Below are positions 33,924-45,085 of a stretch of 64,000 bases of DNA, in pieces. Every line of letters begins with the position of its first letter. Position 1 is the first letter of the stretch. The position numbers and the translations under genes were made by a program. Origin of the DNA: an uncultured Rubrobacteraceae bacterium (lineage in GTDB: Bacteria > Actinomycetota > Rubrobacteria > Rubrobacterales > Rubrobacteraceae); the NCBI GenBank assembly GCA_902806065.1, contig CADCVE010000001.1, positions 186,001 to 250,000 of the forward strand, in the 5' to 3' direction. The notes under the pieces are model-generated. The model was not told where the DNA came from and did not search any database. It saw only the letters and a program-made list of their open reading frames with translations.

Positions 33924-35189
33924 ATGAGGGACCCATCGGACCAGTTGCAGTGTTCTTTCTGTGGGAAGAGCCAGCGCCAGGTCAGGAAGCTCATAGCCGG
34001 CCCCGGCGTATATATCTGCGACGAGTGCATAGAGCTGTGCAACGAGATCATCGACGAGGAGTTCTCGGGACCCGAGGTCCTCAAGGATGACGACCTCCCC
34101 AAGCCGCGGGAGATCAACCGCATCCTCAACGAGTACGTTATCGGCCAGGAGGAGGCGAAGAAGGTCCTCGCGGTAGCGGTCTACAACCACTACAAGCGCA
34201 TCAGCATGGCTCCGGACTCCGCGGATAGCACCGAGCTTCAGAAGTCCAACATCCTCCTTCTGGGGCCGACCGGCTCGGGCAAGACGCTGCTCGCCCAGAC
34301 GCTCGCCAGAATTCTCAACGTACCTTTCGCTATAGCGGATGCCACGGCGCTCACCGAGGCTGGCTACGTGGGCGAGGACGTCGAGAACATCCTGCTCAAG
34401 CTCATCCAGGCCGCCGACTTCGACGTAAAGAAGGCCGAGACCGGGATCATCTATATAGACGAGATCGACAAGATCGCGCGTAAATCGGATAACCCTTCTA
34501 TTACCCGCGACGTCTCGGGCGAGGGCGTCCAGCAGGCGCTACTCAAGATACTCGAAGGCACGGTAGCGAGCGTCCCGCCGCAGGGCGGACGCAAGCATCC
34601 GCACCAGGACTTCCTGCAGATAAACACCAAGAATGTTCTGTTTATTTGCGGCGGTGCGTTCGGTGGGCTGGATGAGGTTATCCGGCAGAGGATCGGCAAG
34701 AAGAGCATCGGATTCGGGAGCGACGTGGACCAGCGCCTCAAGGACGAGTCCGACGAGATGCTGCTGCATGTCCAGCCCGAGGATCTCCTGAAGTACGGTC
34801 TCATCCCCGAGTTCGTGGGGCGCCTGCCGGTGATCTCCACCTTGAGGACGCTCGCCGAGGAGGACCTCATACGCATCCTTACCGAACCAAAGAACGCTCT
34901 GGTCAGACAGTACCGGCAGTTCTTCCGCTACGACAAGGTAGACCTCACGTTCTCGGACGAGGCGCTCAAGGCGGTCGCGGAGCTTGCCCTGGAGCGGGGG
35001 ACCGGCGCGCGGGGACTCCGGAGCATCCTGGAGACGGCGCTCCTGCCAACCATGTACGACCTGCCGAGCCGGTCGGACGTCACCAAGTGCGTCGTGGACG
35101 CCGACACGGTGCGCGACGGGGTGCAGCCCACCTTGGTGACCGCCACGGGCCGCTCCAAGTACGCCTCGTACGACGAAGAGACGGCGTAG
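33924..35189 (+). CDS. clpX: Clp protease ATP-binding subunit ClpX
   Basis: [30 protein letters not shown] zinc finger, [15 protein letters not shown]. Confidence 0.98.
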   Translation: MRDPSDQLQCSFCGKSQRQVRKLIAGPGVYICDECIELCNEIIDEEFSGPEVLKDDDLPKPREINRILNEYVIGQEEAKKVLAVAVYNHYKRISMAPDSADSTELQKSNILLLGPTGSGKTLLAQTLARILNVPFAIADATALTEAGYVGEDVENILLKLIQAADFDVKKAETGIIYIDEIDKIARKSDNPSITRDVSGEGVQQALLKILEGTVASVPPQGGRKHPHQDFLQINTKNVLFICGGAFGGLDEVIRQRIGKKSIGFGSDVDQRLKDESDEMLLHVQPEDLLKYGLIPEFVGRLPVISTLRTLAEEDLIRILTEPKNALVRQYRQFFRYDKVDLTFSDEALKAVAELALERGTGARGLRSILETALLPTMYDLPSRSDVTKCVVDADTVRDGVQPTLVTATGRSKYASYDEETA

Positions 35190-35204
35190 AAGCCTAAGTC
35201 ACCC

Positions 35205-37763
35205 TTGAGTCAGGCGGAGATTCCGAAGACATACGACCCGAAGGCCGTGGAGGCCCGGATCTACGAGGAGTGGGAGCGTTCGGGGGCTTTCGAGGCCGAA
35301 CCGAACCCCGAGAAGGAACCCTACTGCATCGTGCTGCCCCCACCGAACGTGACGGGGGCGCTGCACATGGGCCACGCGCTGAACGGTGCCATTCAGGACA
35401 CGCTAACCCGCCGCGCCCGGATGAAGGGCTACGAGGCCCTGTGGCTCCCCGGGGTGGACCACGCCTCCATCGCGCTCCAGAACGTCGTCGAGCGCAAGCT
35501 CCTGCGCGAAGAGGGCAAGACCAAGTGGGACGTCGGGCGGGAGAGGTTCGTCGAGCTGTGCCGCGAGTTCGCCGAAAACTCGCGTTCCCAGATCCTCGGC
35601 CAGCTCAAGCGGCTCGGCGCTTCGGTCGACTGGCGTCGCCTACGCTACACCATGGACGAGGGGTACGTTGACGCCGTCCTCACGGCGTTCGTGGAGCTAT
35701 ACAACGCGGGCCTCATCTACCGCGGCAACCGCATCACCAACTGGTGCCCCCGCGACCGCTCCGCCATAAGCGACCTGGAGGTCAACTACGAAGAAGTAGA
35801 CGGGAAACTCTACGGCGTTCGCTACCCGTTCGCTGACGGCAAAGGTCCCGGGCCGGACGGCAACGACTACGCCGAGGTCAACACGACGCGAGCCGAGACC
35901 CTCCTTGGAGATGTGGCTCTCGTTGTGAACCCGGACGACGAGCGGTACAAGGGGCTCGTCGGGCGGAGGGTGATGGTGCCGTTCGTGGAGCGCGAGGTCG
36001 AAGTGCTCGCTGACTCTTATGTAGACCCGGAGTTCGGGACGGGTGTACTCAAGGTTACGCCGGCCCACGACCCGAACGACTTCGAGATCGGACAGAGGTA
36101 CGGTCTTTCGGCGGTTAACGTCCTCAACCCGGACGGTACGATCAACGAGAACGGTGGTCCCTTCGAGGGGATGACGCGCGAGGAGGCCAGGACGGCGCTC
36201 GTGGGGCGTCTCGACGAGGAGGGGCTACTCGGGGAGGTCAGGGAGTACAGGCATCGGGTCGGGCATTGTGACAGGTGCGGGGCTGTAATAGAGCCGTGGC
36301 TTTCCGAGCAGTGGTGGGTCTCGATGAGGGAGCTTGCGGAGCCCGCTATAGCGGCTTTGAAGAGCGGGGAGATCACTGTTTACCCCGACTCGTGGCGGCG
36401 GGAGACGATACGCTGGCTCGAAAACTTGCAGGACTGGAACGTAAGCCGGCAGTTGTGGTGGGGCCATCGTATTCCGGTGTGGTACGGGCCGGATGGGGAG
36501 GTCGTCGCCGCCAAGGAATCGCCGGGTGAGGGCTATGAGCAGGACAGGGACGTGCTCGATACGTGGTTCTCTTCGGCGCTGTGGCCGTTCGCTACTTTGG
36601 GCTGGCCGGAGGAGACAGAGGATCTCTCGTACTTCTACCCAACCAGTCTGCTCTCGACGGCACGTGAGATCATGTACCTGTGGGTGGCGCGTATGATCAT
36701 GACGGGCTTGCGTTTCCGGGGTGAGGTCCCCTTCAAAAAGGTGAACGTCCACTCCATAGTCCTCGCCGAGGACGGGACGAAGATGAGCAAGTCCAAGGGC
36801 AACACCATAAACCCGCTTGCCCTCTTCGACGAGTACGGCACCGACGCGGTGCGCTTCGGGCTCCTTTACCAGTCCTCGACCCAGGACTTCTCCTACTCCT
36901 ACGAGCGGGCGGCTCTGGGGCGCGGGTTCGTCACCAAGCTGTGGAATATGGCCCGCTTCGTCTCCGGATACTCTGCGGAGGCCCCCGACGGGTCGCCTAC
37001 GGAGGCGTCGGCTTCAGACCGTTGGATCCTCGCTTCCTTGAACGAAACGACCCGCGAGTACGACCGGCTTCTGGAGGAGTGTGAGTTCTCCGAGGCGATG
37101 CGCCTCGTCTACGACCTTGCCTGGCACAAGTTCGCCGATTGGTACGTAGAGATCGCAAAGCTCGCGCCCACGACGGAGACGCCGCGCATCCTGTACGAAG
37201 TCTTCGGGGGGATTCTGCGCCTCCTGCACCCGGTCATGCCGTTCGCCACGGAGGAGATGTACTGGGTGCTGGGCGGAGAGGGGCTGCTCGTGAGGCAGGA
37301 GTTCCCGCGGTTCGAGCCCGCGCTCGAGGACGCGGAGGCGGAGCGAGTGCTGGAGCGGACGCGACTCGCGGTCTCGGCGGTGCGATCTTTCCGGGCTGAG
37401 TCCAAGGTCGGGGGAGAGCTTTCCGGGAGGGTGCCGGAGGAGGTGGACTTTACTGTTTTCTCGGCCCTGGCGGGAGTGCGGGATATCGGAGATTCGGACG
37501 GGTCTTTTGTCGCGACGCTACCCGCGGGGGACGTGGTGGTGGAGTTGGCCCTCTCGGAGGAGATGAGGCTAGAGGAGATCGAGCGTTTGCGCACGGAGAT
37601 CAAACGCGTAGAGGGCGAGGTAAATCGCTCCAACGGCAAACTCTCCAACGAGAAGTTCGTCGAACGGGCGCCCGGTGACGTCGTCGCCGCGGAGCGGGAG
37701 AAGCTAGACCGTAACACCAGGCTTCTCCAGACACTCGAAGCCCGTCTCCACGAGTACTTGTAA
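35205..37763 (+). CDS. valS: valyl-tRNA synthetase
   Basis: PPPNVTGALHMGHAL, KMSKSKGNTINP. Confidence 0.97.
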   Translation: MSQAEIPKTYDPKAVEARIYEEWERSGAFEAEPNPEKEPYCIVLPPPNVTGALHMGHALNGAIQDTLTRRARMKGYEALWLPGVDHASIALQNVVERKLLREEGKTKWDVGRERFVELCREFAENSRSQILGQLKRLGASVDWRRLRYTMDEGYVDAVLTAFVELYNAGLIYRGNRITNWCPRDRSAISDLEVNYEEVDGKLYGVRYPFADGKGPGPDGNDYAEVNTTRAETLLGDVALVVNPDDERYKGLVGRRVMVPFVEREVEVLADSYVDPEFGTGVLKVTPAHDPNDFEIGQRYGLSAVNVLNPDGTINENGGPFEGMTREEARTALVGRLDEEGLLGEVREYRHRVGHCDRCGAVIEPWLSEQWWVSMRELAEPAIAALKSGEITVYPDSWRRETIRWLENLQDWNVSRQLWWGHRIPVWYGPDGEVVAAKESPGEGYEQDRDVLDTWFSSALWPFATLGWPEETEDLSYFYPTSLLSTAREIMYLWVARMIMTGLRFRGEVPFKKVNVHSIVLAEDGTKMSKSKGNTINPLALFDEYGTDAVRFGLLYQSSTQDFSYSYERAALGRGFVTKLWNMARFVSGYSAEAPDGSPTEASASDRWILASLNETTREYDRLLEECEFSEAMRLVYDLAWHKFADWYVEIAKLAPTTETPRILYEVFGGILRLLHPVMPFATEEMYWVLGGEGLLVRQEFPRFEPALEDAEAERVLERTRLAVSAVRSFRAESKVGGELSGRVPEEVDFTVFSALAGVRDIGDSDGSFVATLPAGDVVVELALSEEMRLEEIERLRTEIKRVEGEVNRSNGKLSNEKFVERAPGDVVAAEREKLDRNTRLLQTLEARLHEYL

Positions 37764-37772
37764 CAGGCTCTC

Positions 37773-39035
37773 GTGGACTCCACGACCCTCTACCCCCCTT
37801 CTTACGAAGCCGTCTGCGCGGAACTGGACCATCGCCGCCGCGTCGCCCTGGGCTTCGAGCGTATCGAAGCGCTTTTGAAGCTATTAGACAACCCGCAACA
37901 CTGCATGAGGGCCGTTCAGGTAGTCGGTACCAACGGCAAGGGCACGACCGCTATCGCCCTCGCCAGCGCCCTTGAAGCAGCAGGACAACCCGCCGGGGTA
38001 TACCTCTCGCCGCACGTCCTGCACTACACCGAGCGGATGATACTCCGCAGCGGCTACGTCTCGGAAGAGGAATTCGCCGCCGTGATGGGCAGGGTTTTGA
38101 AGTTGGCCGATGCCAACGAGGTCCCCGCAACCCAGTTCGAGCTACTCACTGCAGGCGCGCTTGCGATGTTTCGCGACGCGAGGCTTGAGTGGGCAGTGCT
38201 GGAGGCGGGGCTCGGTGCCCGCTACGATGCGACGTCCGCGGCGAAGGCCGAAGCGGTAGTGTTGACGAATGTCGGCCTGGATCATATGGAGTACCTTGGC
38301 GAGACGGTCGAGGAGATAGCAGAGGAGAAGCTGGCGAGCCTCCAGCCGGGATCTGTCCTCATACTCGGCACCGACGATCCCCGCGTGGTCAAAGTCGCTC
38401 GGGACACCGCGGAAAGGATAGGCGCCCACATTGTAGCGCATGAAGGGACTGCGGAGTCCGGCCGAACAGGGCACGTGCCTTACCTGATACGCAACGAGGG
38501 TCTCGGGCTGCGGGCTGCGGAGGTATTGTTGGGACGGACTTTGCGGTTGGAGGAGCGAAGGATGGCGTTAGCGGCGGCGCGGGTGGCGCGGCCTCCGGGG
38601 CGGTTCGAGGTGCATGAGTTCGGTGGGGTGCCGGTGATCGTGGACGGCGGGCATAACCCGGAGGGGCTAGAGGCCGCGCTCGGGGCGGTGCGGGCGGAGT
38701 ATGGGGATCGTCCTTTAGGAGTGGTGTTCGGCGCCTTGAAGGATAAAGACGTCGGAAGTATGCTGGGCGTCGTTGGTAGAGAGGCCCAGGATCTCGTGCT
38801 CACCCGTCCAGGCAGCCACGATGGGCGGGATTTGGACCCGGAGCGGCTTTGTGAGGAGTATGATCCGCAGGATGTTACAGGAAGGAGAGCGCGGGTGGTG
38901 ATCGATGCGGGCGACGCCGTACGCCTGGCCGTGCGAGAGATGGGTAAGGTCGGCGGGGTCGTTCTGGTGACCGGGTCTCTATACACGGGGGGTGGCGTAC
39001 TGGAGTGGTTGCGTGGCAGCGGTAGCCTTGGGTAG
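37773..39035 (+). CDS. folC: bifunctional folylpolyglutamate synthase/dihydrofolate synthase
   Basis: VVGTNGKGTTAIALASAL, DGGHNPEGLEAAL. Confidence 0.95.
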   Translation: MDSTTLYPPSYEAVCAELDHRRRVALGFERIEALLKLLDNPQHCMRAVQVVGTNGKGTTAIALASALEAAGQPAGVYLSPHVLHYTERMILRSGYVSEEEFAAVMGRVLKLADANEVPATQFELLTAGALAMFRDARLEWAVLEAGLGARYDATSAAKAEAVVLTNVGLDHMEYLGETVEEIAEEKLASLQPGSVLILGTDDPRVVKVARDTAERIGAHIVAHEGTAESGRTGHVPYLIRNEGLGLRAAEVLLGRTLRLEERRMALAAARVARPPGRFEVHEFGGVPVIVDGGHNPEGLEAALGAVRAEYGDRPLGVVFGALKDKDVGSMLGVVGREAQDLVLTRPGSHDGRDLDPERLCEEYDPQDVTGRRARVVIDAGDAVRLAVREMGKVGGVVLVTGSLYTGGGVLEWLRGSGSLG

Positions 39036-39126
39036 AGGAGCCTTGAAGCTCGTAGGGCTCCTCGTCGCGGTCGCGGTCGCGTTCTTCGTCCTTGGTTACT
39101 TCGCCGTCTTGAGGTTCATAACGTGA
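39013..39126 (+). CDS. Candidate 37-aa single-pass membrane small protein
   Basis: GTG...TGA ORF MAAVALGRGALKLVGLLVAVAVAFFVLGYFAVLRFIT overlapping folC 3' end and the next gene's GTG start; below the ORF-track size cut-off. Confidence 0.45.
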   Translation: MAAVALGRGALKLVGLLVAVAVAFFVLGYFAVLRFIT

Positions 39127-39626
39127 GAGCTCTTGGTTTGGGTGCGTTTGTGTTGCAGGAGGGGCCGGATCCCTTTGAGGCAGTAAGCGAGCTTCTAGAG
39201 AGTCCGTACCTGACTATCGGGTTCCGGGTCGTGGCGCTGTTCTTCGTGGTATTGTGGCTCGCGCTCGCTTACTGGACCTTCGCCGATGCCGGGCGACGGG
39301 GGAGCGCGAAGTTCTTCTGGGGAATAGTAGCTCTCATCTTCCCGTTTCTCGGGACTTTGATCTACTTGATAGTCCGCCCTCCGGAATACGAGCTCGATTC
39401 CCGCGAGCGCGAGTTGGAGTTGGCCGTATTGGAGAGGGAGCTAAAGCAACGGGTCAACCTGTGCCCGAACTGCCGCAACGTGATTGAAAAGGATTATCTC
39501 CTCTGCCCGGAGTGCGGATGGGACCTCAAGAAACCCTGCGTAACCTGTGGCAAACCTCTGGACCTCAACTGGAAGACCTGCCCATACTGCGCCACGATGC
39601 AGAGCACAAAAAACATCAATTGGTAG
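39123..39626 (+). CDS. Membrane protein with C-terminal double zinc ribbon
   Basis: TM helices, then CPNCRNVIEKDYLLCPECGWDLKKPCVTCGKPLDLNWKTCPYC. Confidence 0.8.
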   Translation: MRALGLGAFVLQEGPDPFEAVSELLESPYLTIGFRVVALFFVVLWLALAYWTFADAGRRGSAKFFWGIVALIFPFLGTLIYLIVRPPEYELDSRERELELAVLERELKQRVNLCPNCRNVIEKDYLLCPECGWDLKKPCVTCGKPLDLNWKTCPYCATMQSTKNINW

Positions 39627-39635
39627 GAGGATAGA

Positions 39636-40037
39636 ATGGAACAAACACTCGTGTTGGTCAAAGGTGACGGCGTAAAGCGGCGCTTGGTCGGGGAGATCAT
39701 ACGCCGCATTGAGGCGAAGAGCCTCGACATCCACACGATGCAGCTCATGGACGTGAGCCGGGAGCTGGCCCAAGAGCACTACGCCGAACACCGTGAGAAG
39801 CCCTTCTTCGAAGAGCTGGTGGAGTTCATCACTACGACCCCCGTCGTCGCCATGCGCATAGAGGGCGAGGGCGCTATCCAGGTAATGCGTCGCCTCATGG
39901 GCTCCACCAATCCCGCCGAAGCCGCCCCCGGCACCATTCGCGGCGACCTCGCCCTCAGCCTACCGGACAACCTCGTCCACGGCTCCGACTCCCCTGAAAG
40001 CGCCGAGCGCGAGCTCAAGCTCTTCTTCGGCGGCTAG
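39636..40037 (+). CDS. ndk: nucleoside diphosphate kinase
   Basis: [42 protein letters not shown]. Confidence 0.95.
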   Translation: MEQTLVLVKGDGVKRRLVGEIIRRIEAKSLDIHTMQLMDVSRELAQEHYAEHREKPFFEELVEFITTTPVVAMRIEGEGAIQVMRRLMGSTNPAEAAPGTIRGDLALSLPDNLVHGSDSPESAERELKLFFGG

Positions 40038-40043
40038 AAGAAA

Positions 40044-40619
40044 ATGAGGTTCGTCCTCGCCTCCGAATCGGCCCGACGCGTGGATCTCCTGCGGATGACC
40101 GGCTACGACTTCGAGGTCCGCAAGAGTGGCTTCCCCGAGGTCGTCCTCGATGACCCGGGAGAGACCGTCGAGGCCAACGCCCGCGGCAAGGCTCTGGCCG
40201 TTGCGTCCACGCTACCGGGAGAGATCGTTCTTGCGGCCGACACTATCGTCTACTTGCCGGATCTTCCCTCGGCAGAGGCCACGCTCGGGCAGGCGAAGAA
40301 CAAGGCCGACGCGCGCCGCATGATCGATCTCATCAAGGGCCGCGTCCATGAGGTGTACTCGGGCGTGGCCGTGTCACGTAACGAGGAAGTCTTCACGCGA
40401 AGCCTGATGACCCGGGTACGGTTGCGGGATCTCGCGGAGGCCGAAGTATCGGCTTACGTCGAGCTCGGGGAGGGTATTGGCAAGGCCGGGGGTTACGCGA
40501 TTCAGGGGAAGGCGGCGCTTTTCGTGGAGAGGATCGAAGGTGATTACACCAACGTAGTCGGCCTCCCGCTCGCGCTCACGAGCCGTATGCTGGAGAGCTA
40601 CGGGGTGCGCTGGTACTGA
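40044..40619 (+). CDS. maf: Maf-family nucleotide pyrophosphatase
   Basis: [56 protein letters not shown]. Confidence 0.93.
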   Translation: MRFVLASESARRVDLLRMTGYDFEVRKSGFPEVVLDDPGETVEANARGKALAVASTLPGEIVLAADTIVYLPDLPSAEATLGQAKNKADARRMIDLIKGRVHEVYSGVAVSRNEEVFTRSLMTRVRLRDLAEAEVSAYVELGEGIGKAGGYAIQGKAALFVERIEGDYTNVVGLPLALTSRMLESYGVRWY

Positions 40620-40620
40620 G

Positions 40621-41316
40621 GTGGAGACGTCGGGGCGCCGCCGGTATACGATCAAGCAACTCGCCCCGGAGTTGAGACCACGCGAGCGATTGCTAGCCGC
40701 CGGCCCTTCAGCTCTCTCGGACGGAGAACTCCTGGGACTACTCTTCGGCATCGGGACCCACGAGAAGACGGCGGTGGAGCTTGCGGGAGAGGTGATCAGC
40801 GAAGCCGGCGGCCTGCACGGACTATATGACGTCTCCGTCCACGAGCTTACTAAAGTCAAGGGAATCGGTGAAGCAAAGGCGTGCATAATACTGGCGGCGG
40901 TAGAGTTGGGGCGGAGGATCGGGCAGGTTCGCAACCCCGGACGGCCCGTGATATCATCGCCCGCGGACGTGGATAGGCTCTTGAGGGGGCGTATAGCCAA
41001 CCTCGACCGGGAGAATTTTGTCGTCGTATTGCTCAATACCAAGAACGAGGTGATCGAGACCTCTACAGTCTCGGTAGGCACGCTCTCTGCTTCTCTAGTC
41101 CATCCTCGGGAGGTATTCAAACCGGCCGTTCGGGCGAGTGCGGCGAGCGTCATACTCGCGCACAACCACCCGAGTGGCAAGGTCGAGCCGAGCAAGGAGG
41201 ATCGCGAGGTCACGCGAAGGCTCGGAGAGGCCGCTGCAATCTTGGGTATAGAGGTGTTGGACCATATAATTGTGGGTGACGGTCACTTTAGTTTGAAAGA
41301 ACACGGGATGCTCTAG
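40621..41316 (+). CDS. radC: RadC family JAB-domain protein
   Basis: RPRERLLAAGPSALSDGELL, ILAHNHPSGKVEPSKED. Confidence 0.94.
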   Translation: METSGRRRYTIKQLAPELRPRERLLAAGPSALSDGELLGLLFGIGTHEKTAVELAGEVISEAGGLHGLYDVSVHELTKVKGIGEAKACIILAAVELGRRIGQVRNPGRPVISSPADVDRLLRGRIANLDRENFVVVLLNTKNEVIETSTVSVGTLSASLVHPREVFKPAVRASAASVILAHNHPSGKVEPSKEDREVTRRLGEAAAILGIEVLDHIIVGDGHFSLKEHGML

Positions 41317-41367
41317 CTCACCGGTGCGTGGGCTGTGGAGATGTCGGCTGAACGGATGGGGTAAGAG

Positions 41368-42396
41368 ATGCTTGGAGGGCTGTTCGGGAGGGACGTTGCT
41401 ATAGATCTCGGCACTGCGAACACGTTGGTGTTCGTGAAGGGGCAGGGGATCGTTTTATCGGAGCCCTCGGTGGTTGCTATCGACAACAAGACGGATAAGG
41501 TCGTCGCCGTGGGTAGTACGGCGAAGAGGATGCTCGGCCGCACGCCGGGTAATATCGTCGCCCTGCGGCCGCTGAAGGATGGGGTGATAGCGGACTTCGA
41601 GGTGACGGAGAAGATGCTCTCGTACTTCATTCGCAAGGCACAGCCGCGACGCATGGCTTTCAAGTCTCTGATCGGGCCGAGGGTCGTGGTCTGCGTCCCC
41701 AGCGGGGTCACGGGAGTGGAGCTTCGGGCGGTAAAAGAGGCGACCGAGTCGGCGGGGGCACGGCAGGCATATACGGTCGAGGAGCCTCTGGCGGCGGCGA
41801 TTGGGGCGGGGCTGCCGGTGAATGAGGCGCAAGGTTCCATGATCGTGGACATCGGCGGCGGGACGAGCGAGGTCGCGGTGATCTCGCTCGGCGGCATCGT
41901 GACGAAGTCGTCTATCAGGATAGCCGGAGACGATATAGACGACGCCATCACGACCTACATCCAGAAGGAGTACAAGCTCGCTATAGGTACTCAGACCGCC
42001 GAGCAGTTGAAGATAGAGTTGGGTAGCGCCTTCAAACTGGAGGGTGAGGAGTCGGCGGAGATCCGGGGCCGAGACCTGGTTGCGGGGCTTCCGAAGACGA
42101 TCGTTATTACGAGCGAGGAGGTGCGGGAGGCCATAAGCGTACCGGTCGACGCGATCGTGGCGGCGGTACGTGATACTCTGGACCGAACGCCGCCGGAACT
42201 CGCCTCGGATATTATGGACCGGGGGATGGTGCTTGCGGGGGGCGGTGCTCTCTTGCGGCTTATCGACGAGCGCTTGCGGCGGGAGACGCAGATACCTGTG
42301 CATGTGGCGGACGAGCCTTTGATGTGTGTGGCGATAGGCAGCGGGCGGTGCCTCGAAGAGCTCGAATACTACCGCAGCGCCCTCTCCTCCTCTTAG
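41368..42396 (+). CDS. mreB: rod shape-determining protein MreB
   Basis: [44 protein letters not shown]. Confidence 0.97.
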   Translation: MLGGLFGRDVAIDLGTANTLVFVKGQGIVLSEPSVVAIDNKTDKVVAVGSTAKRMLGRTPGNIVALRPLKDGVIADFEVTEKMLSYFIRKAQPRRMAFKSLIGPRVVVCVPSGVTGVELRAVKEATESAGARQAYTVEEPLAAAIGAGLPVNEAQGSMIVDIGGGTSEVAVISLGGIVTKSSIRIAGDDIDDAITTYIQKEYKLAIGTQTAEQLKIELGSAFKLEGEESAEIRGRDLVAGLPKTIVITSEEVREAISVPVDAIVAAVRDTLDRTPPELASDIMDRGMVLAGGGALLRLIDERLRRETQIPVHVADEPLMCVAIGSGRCLEELEYYRSALSSS

Positions 42397-42403
42397 GAAA
42401 GTC

Positions 42404-43306
42404 TTGGGAAACCGGAAGCCCAACACCGCGAGTACCCTGGCTGCTTTTATCGTCCTGTGCGTGACGAGCCTCGTCTTGTTTACGGTGTATGTGAAAGAGG
42501 GAGATTCCGGACCCCTACACACCGTACAACTGGGGGCCGCGGAGGTGTTGAGGCCTGTACGGGGGTTGTTCGGGTTCGCTACCTCACCATTGTCCGCGGC
42601 TAGTGAGAGGGTCGAGGGTGTCCTGGACGCGAGCGAGGTAAAGGAGCTCGAGGAGAAGGCACTCGAGTACGAGGAAGGGGCCGCGGAGGCGGCGCGCTTG
42701 AGGCAGGAGAACGAGAGGCTGCGCGCGCTGCTGGATGGGGAGCAGGCGTCGTTTAAGTATAGTCCCCTGGCGCAGGTAGTAGCTCCCGTGGGCGGCCAGC
42801 TCACAAGGCGGGTGGTTATCAACGTAGGTGCGAACGATGGCGTCGAGCCGGAGCAGCCGGTCGTCGTCGGTAATCGCACCCTCGTCGGCCGTACAACAGA
42901 GCGGGTAACCCCGAACACTGCCGAGGTGTTGCTGATCAACGACCAGAACTTCGCGGCTGGGGTTAGGATCGTGCCTCCATTAGACCTGGAGGATGAGCCG
43001 GACGAGGACTCCACGCCGGCGCCGGACCTGGAAGGGGACTCTCACGGGGAGGGTCTACTCAGGACTAACTGGGAGGGTTACCTCGGGGTGGACTACGTAG
43101 ACCTGAGCGCCGAGGCCGAGCAGGGGGACTTCGTGGTCACGAGCGGGCGCGCTGGGGAGCGGGAACTCCTCTTCCCGCCGGGGCTCCTAGTGGGAACGAT
43201 CGAGTCGGTAAACTCGCAGGACATCAGCCAGTACAAGAACATCGTTGCAACGCCCGCCGTAAAGATAGACGACCTTCAGGAGGTGCGGGTGATCCTCGAT
43301 CGGTAG
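42404..43306 (+). CDS. mreC: rod shape-determining protein MreC
   Basis: Position after mreB; N-terminal TM, coiled-coil, LAQVVAPVGGQLTRRVVINVGANDGVEPEQPVV. Confidence 0.92.
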   Translation: MGNRKPNTASTLAAFIVLCVTSLVLFTVYVKEGDSGPLHTVQLGAAEVLRPVRGLFGFATSPLSAASERVEGVLDASEVKELEEKALEYEEGAAEAARLRQENERLRALLDGEQASFKYSPLAQVVAPVGGQLTRRVVINVGANDGVEPEQPVVVGNRTLVGRTTERVTPNTAEVLLINDQNFAAGVRIVPPLDLEDEPDEDSTPAPDLEGDSHGEGLLRTNWEGYLGVDYVDLSAEAEQGDFVVTSGRAGERELLFPPGLLVGTIESVNSQDISQYKNIVATPAVKIDDLQEVRVILDR

Positions 43307-43327
43307 TAGCAGGGCGCCGGTGAGGTC

Positions 43328-43846
43328 GTGTTAGGAGGTGTACAGACACACATAGCGCGAGCGGCGCTCCTGGTAGCGCTCGCGGCGCTTCTGGAGGTCG
43401 CCCTGTCGCCGCTCCTGACTTTCGGATGGGTGGGACCCAGGTTCCTTATTATCGGGGTGGTCCTGGCCGTTATGGGACTGCGCGAGCTGCAGGCGTTGCT
43501 CCTGGGCTTCTTCGGCGGCGTGCTTACGGACGCCCTGAGCGGCGGGCTCTTCGGGGTGGCCGCCCTCGGAGGAGTTCTGGCGGCGGCGATCTCGCTGCGC
43601 ATAGAGTACACGCGCCGCAAGGGTGAGATGCGCCTCTTCGTGGCGCAGTCGACCGCGGCGTCGGTCGCGATATATGATCTCATCGGCCTACTCGCCCCGC
43701 TCCTCGCCGGTCAGGGAGGCCCGTCTATCACAGGCTACCTCGTTGGCGGCATGATCCCCGATGTGCTGCTGAATACTTTGCTGGCCTATCTAGCGAGCGG
43801 CTTTATACTAAGTCTGATAACAACGAAAGAAGAGAGATGGACCTGA
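43328..43846 (+). CDS. mreD: rod shape-determining protein MreD
   Basis: Multi-TM 172 aa in operon context. Confidence 0.85.
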   Translation: MLGGVQTHIARAALLVALAALLEVALSPLLTFGWVGPRFLIIGVVLAVMGLRELQALLLGFFGGVLTDALSGGLFGVAALGGVLAAAISLRIEYTRRKGEMRLFVAQSTAASVAIYDLIGLLAPLLAGQGGPSITGYLVGGMIPDVLLNTLLAYLASGFILSLITTKEERWT

Positions 43847-44967
43847 GTAGGAGCAAACCAATAGGCGGCGGTACGGCTATTGGGCCTCTACAGAGGCTCG
43901 GGGCGGTCGACCCGATCCTGCTCGTGACCTCGCTGGCGCTTACCGGCTTTGGCATCCTCGCGGTGTATGTCGCAGGCTCCGACGATGGGCAAGGCTACGC
44001 CGTGAACCAGACTCTAGGTTTCGTCGTGGGGCTGATCGGAGCGGTGCCACTGGCCCTTATAGATTACCGTCGGCTGCGCGGATACCTGCCTTTTATCTAC
44101 GGTCTCACCATCGTCATGTTGCTGGCGGTGACGGTCGTAGGCGTCAGCGCCAAGGGCGCGCAGCGTTGGATAGACATCGGTCCCGTGCAGGTCCAGCCCT
44201 CGGAGTTCGCCAAGCTCCTGGTGGTCGTGGTGCTCGCCGGGTACTTCTCCGAGCATCGTCTGGGGGACAACACGACTTTTTTGAAGGCAATGGGCATCTT
44301 GAGCCTACCGGCGCTCCTGGTCTTCGCGCAGCCAGACCTTGGGACTGCGCTCGTGTTCGGGGCCGTTTTCTTCGTGATGGCGTTTGTCGGTGGGGCGAAG
44401 CTTTACCAGATCGGCGCCCTCGTGGCGGCGGCGGTCATACTCGCCGTGCTCTCGGTACAGCTTGGGATACTGGAGGACTACCAGCTCGCGCGCCTTACGG
44501 CGTTTATGGACCCCACGGGAGTTACCGATGAGGGCTACCAGGTCTTCCAGTCCAAGATCGCCATAGGTTCCGGCGGCGTTACCGGCAAGGGTCTCGAAGC
44601 GACCACGCTCGCGAACCTGGGTTTCCTGCCCGAGGACCACACCGACTTTATCTTCTCCAACCTGGCCGAGAGGACCGGCTTCGTCGGCGGGTTGCTGCTG
44701 CTTGGGCTTTTCTTTGTTCTTGTGTGGCGCATGCTGCACGTTGCGACCGTCTCCAGCGATCGCTTCGGTGTCCTCATCGCCGTTGGTATCGCTACTATCT
44801 TCCTCTTCCACGTATTCGTTAACATCGGGATGACGATGGGGCTTATGCCGGTTACCGGCATCCCGCTGCCGTTTATTAGCTACGGGCGGAGTAACCTGGT
44901 GGTCAGCGTGATCGCTCTCGGACTGCTACAGAGTATCGCCATACGCTCGAAGAAGAAGGACGCCTGA
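43837..44967 (+). CDS. rodA: SEDS-family RodA
   Basis: QRWIDIGPVQVQPSEFAKL, DHTDFIFSNLAERTGFVGG, GIPLPFISYGRSNL. Confidence 0.95.
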   Translation: MDLSRSKPIGGGTAIGPLQRLGAVDPILLVTSLALTGFGILAVYVAGSDDGQGYAVNQTLGFVVGLIGAVPLALIDYRRLRGYLPFIYGLTIVMLLAVTVVGVSAKGAQRWIDIGPVQVQPSEFAKLLVVVVLAGYFSEHRLGDNTTFLKAMGILSLPALLVFAQPDLGTALVFGAVFFVMAFVGGAKLYQIGALVAAAVILAVLSVQLGILEDYQLARLTAFMDPTGVTDEGYQVFQSKIAIGSGGVTGKGLEATTLANLGFLPEDHTDFIFSNLAERTGFVGGLLLLGLFFVLVWRMLHVATVSSDRFGVLIAVGIATIFLFHVFVNIGMTMGLMPVTGIPLPFISYGRSNLVVSVIALGLLQSIAIRSKKKDA

Positions 44968-45085
44968 ACCTGCTCCAGCCGCAAGTCCTCCCGTCGACTT
45001 GGACCGCGCAAGCTTCGTTGGGTAGAATCATTGACTTCGGACTGCCCGGGTTCTGAAAGATTCGATGTATAGGAAGAGAGGTTCG

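Noticed and set aside
41455-43014. 519-aa ORF antisense to mreB/mreC
   Set aside because: High-GC shadow ORF opposite clear MreB and MreC frames
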